Source of the DNA: Rhipidocladum racemiflorum
Taxonomy: Eukaryota > Streptophyta > Magnoliopsida > Poales > Poaceae
Direction: 5' to 3'
Length of the DNA stretch: 64,000 nt
NCBI GenBank assembly: GCA_036346355.1
Contig: CM070570.1
Location: forward strand, 2,728,001-2,792,000
Numbering within the stretch: position 1 is the stretch's first letter; each line of letters opens with the position of its first letter. Shown piece by piece: positions 1 through 8,625 of the stretch. A program made the translations under genes and the position numbers. The notes beneath the pieces are model-generated. The model was not told the origin of the DNA and made no database searches. It worked only from the letters and a program-made list of their open reading frames with translations.

Positions 1-85
1 ATAATACTGCCCACCCCTACGCAGCGTGTCTTCTTGGTGCTATAATTAACTCTGAATTGCTTATTTACAATCGTTTTAATCTTAA

Positions 86-385
86 GGGCATGTACAATAA
101 AGCTATATTAGCTTATTCTTAGCATGTACATACCAGTTTTTTTCTATGTGAAAAAGTGAGAAAATAGAAGAGAGAAGAGAATCAACTCTTATTTAGTAGC
201 CAGCATTGCACGGGAAACAAGATAGATTAGCTATTGTACAGGCTTAAAGATAGCTACTGTACAACATTAAGAAATAACTTTAGAGAGTTATTGTGCAAGC
301 TAAATTTATTATTTACTCTAGATGAAATGGATGATAGATGAAATAAGTAGCGGACTTTGTTATTGTACCTCCTCTAAGGACATGT
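86..385. mobile_element. MITE-like element, GTACAATA termini
   Basis: The left end reads GGGCATGTACAATAAAGC and the right end holds the imperfect complement (TTATTGTACCTCCTCTAAG). The interior is AT-rich and non-coding. The same terminal motif recurs near 4640-4660 and 45434, so this is a repeated family. The superfamily was not determined and no clear TSD was seen. Confidence 0.45.
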
Positions 386-564
386 ACAGTAATGTGCGTT
401 TGGTTGAACTATCAGGATAAACCGAACTATCAAGATATAATTTCGTCCTAGCGATTAGTTGGTTCAATGGAACCATTTAATGTGGGATGAGCTGATACAG
501 ATTTTTAAAATATTCCTAAAAAATACTGTATCAACTGATACGGGAAAATAGCCCGAACAGATCG

Positions 565-945
565 TTCAGGATCCGTTCGTTCTCATGGGCCACTCGCACG
601 CGGTTGGAACGCCTCGCTCCACGCTTCTGTGTCGACCCGCTGCTTTCACATCTTGGAGGAAGACGTCAACGAAGACGGTGGCTTCGATATCTCCGATGAA
701 GACGGAGACGGAGACGTCAACCGAGCTGGCCCGAGGAAGACGTCGACGGCGACAAGGAGTTAGACGGAGACTGCGGTGGAGTCGGAGGAGGAAATGGTTT
801 CGGAGCCGGCGATGGAAACGGTGGCTTTGGGGCCGGGGACACAGGAGGCGATGGTGGGTTTGGCGGCGATGACGCCGCAGGTGGCGATGATGGCTTTGGC
901 AATTTGGCGCCGGCATTGGAGATGTCGATTGCGAAGAGGTGACCA
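565..945 (+). other. GC-rich Gly/Asp-rich ORF relic
   Basis: This block is sharply GC-rich within AT-rich DNA. One plus-strand frame from about 738 to 942 reads as a glycine/aspartate-rich peptide made of repeats such as GDGG, GFGG and GNGG and ends in TGA; an upstream segment in another frame is rich in Asp and Glu (EEDVNEDGG). No start codon, domain or splice signal links the pieces. It may be a captured fragment of a glycine-rich gene or only a low-complexity repeat. It is probably not a functional gene. Confidence 0.3.
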
Positions 946-1034
946 CTAATAGCGTTGCTACTTGCCAGCTAGGCGCGTGCAGCGTAGTCAACAGACAATG
1001 TCACTTGATATTGTTATGAACTACTAGTATGGAG

Positions 1035-2159
1035 CAGGGTTCCACTTTTAGTTTTTGGAAAAATCGGACGAAAATCGAAATTCGAAAATCGGTAAAAACC
1101 GCTCGAAAATCGTTCGAAATTCACTCTAAATCGAACGGTTTGAAAGTCAAACGAATTCAAAAGCTGGTCAAATTGCCGAGCGAATTTCGCAAAATTTGAA
1201 CGAAATTCGTTCGAAATTCTCGAAATTCGATCGAAATTCTTGAAAACCAGTTACAGTTGAAAAATGTCTTCAAACTTGATTTTTTCAAAAAGTATTAAAA
1301 AAATTATAAAAAATCTTTTAAAATCCCATTTCATCTATAAAACACTTGAGAGAAAGTTCTATTTTTGAATTCATTTAGTGCTTTTCTAAAATATACCATA
1401 GCAAGATAACATTAACATATTAAATACACTTTGACGGTTTCACCCCTAAATGATCATTTATTGCTCCATTGACTTTTATAGAGCATCCATACATTTCAAG
1501 ATTCAAAATTTTTAATTCTTATTAACAAGTAGTCCAACAATGAATATGTTTAATGATGCAAAAGTGATACTAAATATTACTACTTGACATACTTGAACAA
1601 ATATTGCTACCATAATTAAAATATACCATAGGAAGATAACATTAACATATTAAATATACTATAGAAATACAAGTAAGCTTTTCAAAATTGGAAAACATTA
1701 ACATATTAAATATACCATACCTTTGCTATATTTTAAATAAATGAAAGTTGTCACATATCAATACAAGAAAAAATTTCAATATTAGATAACATTAAAACAT
1801 TAAAATATACTTTAACAAATATTGCTACTTAACATAATTGAAGAAATATTGCTGCTTGACATACTACAACAAATTGCTACTAAAAACACGTCTAATTTCC
1901 TTTTTATTGCTTTTTTTATTATCTATATTTTGAATGGCTCAAAAATGTCTTTAATTTTATTTTTTTCAAAAAATATTCACACCAGAGGTCATAAAAATAT
2001 TAATACTAATTATAGAAAAATTTTGGATAAATTTTGTCGATTTTTTTAAAAAAATTGAATTTGAATTTGAATTTGGACGAAAAACCGACCGAAATCTGAT
2101 TTCGAAACCGAGCGGTAAGGCCGAAATTCGATCGAATTTCGTCGATATTTGCAACCCTG
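1035..2159. mobile_element. Non-autonomous hAT-type element, 1125 bp
   Basis: The element begins CAGGGTTCCA and ends TGCAACCCTG, an imperfect terminal inverted repeat. It is flanked by a perfect 8-bp duplication GTATGGAG (1027-1034 and 2160-2167), diagnostic of hAT-like insertion. Both subterminal regions are dense in short AAATTCG/CGAAATT motifs and the middle is AT-rich with no transposase. Elements with the same termini lie at 37545 and 58373. Confidence 0.85.
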
Positions 2160-2756
2160 GTATGGAGCATGCTCAGAAAATATTCAGAACTAGTATATAT
2201 GCAATCACTACTAGAAATCTAATTTTTAGCGAGTGTGAAATGAAATGGCCTACGGGCCGTCGGGAAAAACTAAAGTGGCCGACGGTGCATCTTTTTTTCG
2301 ACGGTAGAACAAAAACGGACGGCTATTAGAAGATTTACCGATGGGGCTTACCACAAACCGACGGTTGGTGGAAAACCCTCAATCATAGTATGAAATCACC
2401 GAGAGGGTACAACAATTATTGTGAGTGCAATGCTAACCGTAGGCCATTACAAACAATCACCGAGTGGAAATACATTTAGTGTGTGTATATAGGTAACACT
2501 CGGTTATTGCAATGATTTGCCTACGGGATACAAACTTTTAGCGAGTGTACAAATCAAACACTAGGCTATTGCAAAATTCATCGAGGCTAGATGAAGGTGA
2601 TGTATATATGAAAAATGTAGCTCTCATTGAAATCTACAACTTTGTAGTTGACAACTTTTCCATTGAAAGTCATATATTTGACTAAATAATTGATAAAGCA
2701 TCATGGGAACAAGAGTTAAAAGAAGTATTTTTCTTACTTTTAGCAAGAAGAGAGTT

Positions 2757-2822
2757 GAGGTGAGTTGGTTAGAAGGGAGAGGTTGTGTTCAGTGGGTTGT
2801 GGGTTCGAATCCTAGTCATCAT
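2757..2822 (+). other. tRNA-like segment inside the CACTA element
   Basis: A box A-like stretch (GTGAGTTGGTTAGAAG) is followed about 40 bp later by a good box B/T-loop match (GGGTTCGAATCCTAG). The expected acceptor and anticodon stems cannot be paired convincingly, so this looks like a tRNA-derived relic or chance resemblance rather than a tRNA gene. Confidence 0.25.
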
Positions 2823-2823
2823 G

Positions 2824-3037
2824 TATTTCTAATTTGAAAATTAAAAATGTTTAACTTAAGGGATTGTGGTGCAAATAAGTTGTGAGCTTAATTCCTAGAT
2901 TTGAAAAAAAATTTACATTTTTTACACGAGTATTTCTAATTTGAAAATTAAAAATGTTTAACTTAAGGGATTGTGGTGCAAATAAGTTGTGAGCTTAATT
3001 CCTAGATTTGAATTTTTTTTTACATTTTTTACACAAA
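2824..3037. repeat. Tandem duplication, 107-bp unit, two copies
   Basis: The block beginning TATTTCTAATTTGAAAATT at 2824 is repeated from 2931 almost without change; the main differences are in A/T runs. It lies inside the CACTA element. Confidence 0.85.
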
Positions 3038-3477
3038 AAATCCCACATATAGTCATGAGAAATTACCGACGGTTAGAAAGAAAAAACTTCTTACCCATGT
3101 ATTTACCGAGTGCTATGGAAACCCTCGTTAAACTAATAACCGATGGTACCGTCGGGAATCCCACGAATGGCTGACCATGAGTAGCCGAGGGGAAGTTACC
3201 GACGGTTTACGCTCGGTCATATACATGGCCTACGGTAGTTTGCAATGGCCGACATATTTTTTCCACTCGGTAAAAGTTGGAAATCTAGTAGTGAATGAAC
3301 TAGTATGGTGATATTTGCAATATATAACTAGTAGGGAGTGTGAACTAGTGTGGAGCATGCTCAGAGAATATTCTGGCAATTGATTCAGAAGGAAGTCTCA
3401 AGTCTCACATGATACTGTTTCTTTTAACACACTCATATATTGGTTTGGAAAAAGCTCAAAAGCAATTATAGCCCTTG

Positions 3478-4171
3478 ATCTGTTCAAAGATACGAAGACA
3501 AGAGGGGTTCAACCAGATAGCTTGACATTCAATTATTTAATCAACTAGCAAATTTACCTGTGCAGTTGCGTGGCTAGATATTATGATACGATTATCTTTG
3601 ATATATAACTATATTTTCTATAATTATGTGTTTTTTATATAACTCTAATATCTATATATGACTAATATGCACCGTTATAATTTGATCCCACAAAAATAAG
3701 TGGTGGAGATCATTGGACTCTTTCTTTTTAATCTAAACCGTTATAACCTGGGTCCGCTAAATAGACGGTTAGATATTTTCTTTTAAATATTAACATCCTA
3801 TGGTGATTGTAATTAGGGTCCACCAGATTAAGTGGATCCTTTTCCTTTTAATCTAAGCCGTTATAACCCGAGTCCGCTAGATAAACGGTTAGATATTTTA
3901 TTTTAAATAATAACATCTGAAGTGGTTGTAATTAGAATCCATCAGATTAAGAGCCGGATGTTTTGCTTTTTTGTAATAATTTTTAGCATATTTCTCTTTT
4001 TTCTTAGCGACTCTTATGAGTTTTTAATATATAATAGATAGACGCTCTTATGTCCTTGCTGAAATCTACACTGGCTTATGAGGTATGGGAATATATGATG
4101 GAGAATGGTATCGTTCTTGACAGAGATAATTCTGAAAGGCTGATAAGCGTGCTTAAATTGAAGAACAAATA
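3478..4171 (+). pseudogene. PPR protein gene remnant, split by a Helitron
   Basis: Two short coding relics remain. At about 3497-3544 a frame reads TRGVQPDSLTFNYLIN, a characteristic pentatricopeptide (PPR) motif end. At 4046-4171 a frame reads LAYEVWEYMMENGIVLDRD and ends with a TAA stop (4169-4171), resembling a PPR protein C-terminus. Between them sits the element 3545-4038. PPR proteins bind organellar RNA, but here only a tail survives. The upstream frame is broken by stops and the two halves do not join cleanly in frame, so this is a dead fragment. Which PPR gene it came from cannot be told. Confidence 0.6.
3545..4038 (-). mobile_element. Small non-autonomous Helitron, 494 bp
   Basis: Read on the minus strand it starts TCTATTATATATTAAAAAC and ends in CTAG after a GC-rich stretch (CACGCAACTGCACAGG). 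The flanks are A before and T after, the Helitron insertion rule, with no TSD. Inside are two diverged copies of a block around TATCTAACCGT. Related copies or fragments lie at 56280, 59351 and 63469. Confidence 0.65.
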
Positions 4172-4339
4172 ACAGCCAAGTTTCTGGAGAACTTCAGCCT
4201 CTAGATGCTTTTCTTCTTGTGCTGCCTCCTGCACCTAGATCTGACCATTTTTAATCGATCCTAAGCTCATTAGATTTTCAGAGCTAGTGGACCAACATAA
4301 TCCTGGGTATAGTACAAATGAATGTTGTTTGAATTCTAA

Positions 4340-4660
4340 TGCTACCTGAAGACATAAAACTTGTTCAGGCAATCAAACACTAGATATTATCATCCAATCC
4401 AAACAACCAACTATCCTATCCACAACATTTCATCCAAGATTATCCCATCCGCTTACCATCTTATTTCATTCAGCCTCGTATGTCTAATCAAACGTACTCT
4501 AAGATCACCTCAGCTTACTCTGTACATATCAATTTTATCTTATATAAAAGAGTAAAAAAGATAAAAAAAATATTATATACATTAATTTTATTATTTATTT
4601 TAGATGATATAAATAGGAATTAAAATAAACAGTGAGCTATGTTATTGCACTTCTCTAAGC
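4340..4660. mobile_element. MITE-like sequence, family uncertain
   Basis: AT-rich and non-coding. The first part (CAATCAAACACTAGATATTATCATCC and related lines) resembles, in reverse complement, the segment at 38255-38440. The last part ends GTTATTGCACTTCTCTAAG, similar to the right end of the element at 86-385. Probably one or two decayed MITEs; no TSD was found. Confidence 0.35.
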
Positions 4661-5242
4661 AAACCCCCAGATTGCCCACATCCTAATAAGGCTCGCCAAT
4701 CGATGCAACAATAATTACTCCGAGCAAAAGCCAGTAAAGGCCCACCAAGACAGGACATGATACCCAAACAATTCCTCTGCTCGCTTTTTTTTACCTCCCT
4801 CCCTCTCTAGTCTCTTCCTCTCGCTCCCTCCGGACATGTCCCCATCACCTCCCCTCCCAACAAAAACCGAATGCCTCACGGGTGGTGCTGCTGCACGCCG
4901 TGGCCCACCCGTCATCAACACGTCCCGCGAGAGCCCCCCTTTTCTAGCCCCTCGTCCCGTTTTTCTTAATTTGCAAATTTAGCTCAAACAAATTCGTAGA
5001 TTTAGATCTCTTTTCACCGTGAAAGGTGCTCCCGCATCCGGAAGCGCTTAGAGAGTGTGGGAGTCGGCGAACCGTGACAGCAAGCGGGCGAGCATAGCCG
5101 CATAGGACCAATCGCTTTCACGTCTGAGCAGCGCGGGAGGAGCGTCAGTGTCGTGGCTAGGAGCACGGAAGGGGTGGCTGGTAGGTGCCTTGCCGTGGTC
5201 CTACAAGCTTCGATGATATGATGATCTTAAGCTGGAAGGGAG
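4661..5242. other. Intergenic, no gene seen
   Basis: A pyrimidine-rich stretch (4785-4860) and GC-rich stretches occur, but no long ORF, domain or clear element terminus was recognised. Confidence 0.5.
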
Positions 5243-5500
5243 TGAAATGACCTTGAATTTCAAAAGAGAAATTGAAAGCTCGATTTCGGTTCTTGATCTT
5301 GGTTTGGGTTTGATCGAACTTACCTGGGCCTCCTCCCTCTCCCGTCTGCTCCGTCGACCCGTCCCCACCCTAGGCGACCATTCCGCCGCCTGGTCCGCGC
5401 GTCTCGTCGCCTCGTCATCTCAGCCACCGACCGCCGTTCCATCATCCTTGCCGCGCACGTCGCCGCCCCCATTCCCCCCAACAGCCCTTCTTCCTTGCCC

Positions 5501-5661
5501 CCTTCTCTCTCTCTCTCTCTCCCGGTGAGTACCCCATTTCCGCCACCTTCGGCGCCGACCCTCGCGCCCTCCTCCCTCGACCGTAATCGCCGTCGCCCTA
5601 GCCAAGAAGCCCTAACCCTAGCCCCCATTTTGCGCTCTCTCTCTCTCTCTCTCTCTCTCTG
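5501..5661 (+). repeat. Two (CT)n tracts in the solo LTR
   Basis: CT dinucleotide runs occupy about 5501-5522 and 5633-5661. They lie in the GC-rich part of the LTR that probably follows its transcription start. Confidence 0.85.
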
Positions 5662-7180
5662 CCCGACGCCTCCACCCTTAACCTCTCCCCCGCCTACCCC
5701 GTCTTCCCCGACGCCGACCCCCGCGCTTCGCCCCTCGGCCGCCCTCACCGAGACCCCTAACCCTAGCCATTTGCCGCTTTCTCTTTTACCTCTATCTTTG
5801 TCCCACTGTCGGCCTCGCTACGCCATGGCCCGCTTGTCGGCGCCGCGCTTTGCATGGGCCGGCCCACACGCCGCACGCGCTAGCCCCCCTATCAAGCCAT
5901 TTGGGCCAAACTCGGCCAGCCCAGTTGGCCCTGTTCGGTTTTCCTTTTTTTATTTCATTTCATTTCCTTTCCTTTTTAGATTTTAAATAATCCAGAAACT
6001 CCCGAAAATTCAAAAAACCCGAAAAATACATCGTTTAGAGCCACGGAGTCCAAAAAGGGTCTCCGCTCCGCCATTTGAAACCTCCAAAATTCCCGAAATG
6101 ACCAATTTGCCCTTGAACCTCCTTTGGCCCGTTTTTGTTTTTCGTTCATTTTCCGTTTTTGTTTTTGTTTTTTTCCGTTCGTTTTCTATTTTTCGTTTTC
6201 GTTTCCATCCGTCGTTTTTGTTTCGTTTATCATTTATTTATCGTTTTCGTTCGTTTGTGCTAGATTCGACGTTCGCACAGTATTCAGAGCCTGAGTAATT
6301 CCCGAAATCGGAGCAGGACCAGACAGGAGCCGAGTACGACTACACCCACTACGCCCCTAGATGACCCCTCAGCCCAGCAAGGCAAGCCGCACGCCCTTGA
6401 ACATATTGAACCCAATTGTTCATAAAATACTAGTATTTATTTTCTAATGCATTATTTTACTCGTATTTTAATTATTGAAAATGGATAATTTAGAATGACA
6501 TGATGTTTAGTTAATACCAAATTGCCCTTAGCCTTCTTGATGTTGTTAAATCATAATTGACCTTGATTAACCCTAGTTTATAACTACGCACCCCTGTAGT
6601 TAATTAATAATTCTGTTAGGTTCACTCATTGTCTTTAAAGAGAGAAAATGTGGCGAGCAGTTGGCTCGAAGATTTTAAAATTGTTGCTACGGTTAGGGGG
6701 ACAGTATTGGACTAGCCATGAGGTGGATGTGAGTCCGATCCCTGGCTGGTGATTAAAGCCATATCTGGTTTGGTGGCTAGTGCGGGCAGGTACCAGTTCG
6801 GTTTGTGATTGGTGGAATGGCTTGATCTGTGGCAATTAAGAACAACCCCCTTGAACAAAGTAAATAACTTAAGTTTTTGCTCTACCGCAAGTTGGGACCG
6901 GTCAGTTCGGTTGAATCGTTTCCCAACATAGCTCAGCACATTGTTCGTCTCCTAGAAATACCTACAGGTGATATACCATTCTTAGTAAGGATAATAGGGT
7001 GCAGCATCCCCGGCATGGGAATGATTGGTGGGGTGGGACGGAAATGGACGTTGGAGCGTTATTCGTCGGTTTTCACAACAGTAGGTACCTACTCAGTATT
7101 TGGATTGCTGCTCCCGCCTTGGCCAGTGGGGCCCCAAGAACAGTGAATCCAATCACTTATCGGGTAGGAGCTACCATGCG

Positions 7181-7645
7181 TAGGGATGGCAAAAATACCC
7201 GTGGGTACCCGACCCGATGGGTCCGGGTCCGGGTCCAAATTTGGACCCACGGGTATGTTATTCGGTCGTGGTCGGTCCGGTCTCATTTTGGACGTGGGTA
7301 CCTGCATCTTGACCGACAAGAAAATATCCATTGTATAAAATAGAATTGTAGATAACAAATATCATCTAGTGTTGCTTTGTTATTATATGCATGTAGTCTA
7401 TTTCTTAATCCGAGTAATGAAGGAAAATATTTGTCTTAAATTTAATCAAATCCTATAAACTTTAGCTACTCGAACAAATGAAAATAGAATTATATTTTGG
7501 TCCGGCAATTCGGTCGTCCGGCACTACGGGTCCGGGTCCGAGTTTGGACCCGTGACTAACTTCGGGTCCGGGTCCAAACTTCGGGTCTCGGGTCCGGGTC
7601 CACGGAGGTTGGACCCGGAGGTACCCGGACCTGTTGCCATCCCTA
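7181..7645. mobile_element. hAT MITE with (GGGTCC)n arms, 465 bp
   Basis: Termini are TAGGGATGGCAAAAATACCC and GTTGCCATCCCTA, flanked by the perfect 8-bp duplication ACCATGCG (7173-7180 and 7646-7653). Both arms consist largely of GGGTCC or GGACCC repeats and the core is AT-rich. It is nested in the solo LTR. Confidence 0.9.
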
Positions 7646-8213
7646 ACCATGCGGATGTTCAATCAAAAGGTTGTGATGGTCTCGGTTCGGCCGCATGCAT
7701 TTAAGTTGCATGAAATCGCATGGCATTAACGGTCGTAGATATCTTATGCGTAAAGCTGAATAGTTCTATATAATCTAATCAATGGTATTCGAATACGCCG
7801 TGCTTCCGTTTAATGAGGCTAAGTTTGAATTAGGGTGACTCTCGTAACATAGTTCAAGTAGTTCTTGGTGAATTTTTGAGAATGTGACTTAACTGTGTTA
7901 ACTCATTCTTTCTGAACCTAACCCTTTCAGAGTTTTAGGAAGCTGGAGATTACAAGAAATTGTAGATGACGATTTGGTTTGGTTTTAAGGTCTTAGTTTT
8001 TTACTCAGATTTGCCTGTGCGGTGTTTTGAATGTGATCTATTGAGTCCAGCTGCGTCGTCTTTTGTAAAAACTTTGCTGTTAGACCTTATATTTTATAAA
8101 AACAATTGAATTGATATTTTGTCTGACAATAAACGCTTGGTTCCCAACAACTAATCTTTCTGAGTAGCTATTGAGGTATTTAAACGTGTCACCTGAAAAG
8201 ACAATCCGTTACC

Positions 8214-8625
8214 GGAAGTATAAGGGAGTATGGTTCGACGTTTCTAATATTAAGGATAAAACTAGATCTACAAACTCATTTGTGAGGATTTATGAAAGAA
8301 ATAGAGGATGGGACATGAAAAGGATGAACTCACGTCCCGGCCGCTCCACCTCCCCATCCATGGACTCGTCCCTTGCCTCCGTACGATTCCGCGATTTACC
8401 GTTCACCAATTCCGCGAGGCTATTGCGCACTGGCGCTGCAGCGGTTACTTTGCTGTGCGGTAAAGCTGTAAAAGAGGAGGAGGAAAAGGCAACAAGGGCA
8501 CAGAGGAACTGAGGGAGGCGTCAGACAAGAACCAGTTCGTCTCGCCGCTGTCCATTTGTGCTACTTGCAGCGCAGCGACCAGCGCGCACAAGCCAGACGC
8601 AAAGCCCCCAAGAAGAAAAAAAAAC
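8214..8625 (+). promoter_or_regulatory. Proximal promoter and 5'UTR of the receptor-like kinase
   Basis: Only about 410 bp separate the solo LTR from the kinase start codon, so core promoter and 5'UTR must lie here or extend into the LTR. No confident TATA box was found between 8214 and 8560. The GC-rich, purine/pyrimidine-biased stretch 8470-8625 looks like 5'UTR. The TATTTAAA at 8178-8185 lies just inside the LTR end. Confidence 0.4.

Larger units (their letters stand above)
2206..3293. mobile_element. Non-autonomous CACTA (En/Spm) element, 1088 bp
   Basis: The left end is CACTACTAGAAATCTAA and the right end its complement (AAATCTAGTAGTG), flanked by the 3-bp duplication AAT (2203-2205 and 3294-3296). 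Subterminal repeats such as ACCGACGG, GCCGACGG and CACTCGGT recur near both ends, as in CACTA elements. No transposase is encoded. It contains a 107-bp tandem duplication and a tRNA-like segment, listed separately. Confidence 0.88.
5243..8213 (+). mobile_element. Decayed solo LTR, Ty3/gypsy type
   Basis: It starts TGAAATGACCTTGAATTTC and its order of segments matches the reverse complement of the LTR at 45727-48315: the CT-rich and GC-rich part, a run of CGTTTT motifs, GCAAGGCAAGCCG, TATTCGAATACGCCGT and TTTTAAGGTCTTAGTTTTTT. The right end is degraded (about 8213, ending GTTACC instead of GTCACA). Flanking GGGAG and GGAAG look like a diverged 5-bp TSD. No gag or pol is present, so it is a solo LTR. 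It carries a nested hAT MITE at 7181-7645. The Tekay/Del lineage is an inference from LTR length and layout. Confidence 0.7.

Noticed and set aside
2757..2822. Possible tRNA gene (box A and box B matches)
   Set aside because: No acceptor or anticodon stem pairing could be made; it lies inside a CACTA element. Kept only as a tRNA-like segment.
5320..5986. Long ORFs on both strands in the GC/CT-rich LTR part
   Set aside because: Low-complexity Ser/Pro/Leu or Arg/Gly/Glu peptides within a solo LTR; the CT repeats explain the open frames.
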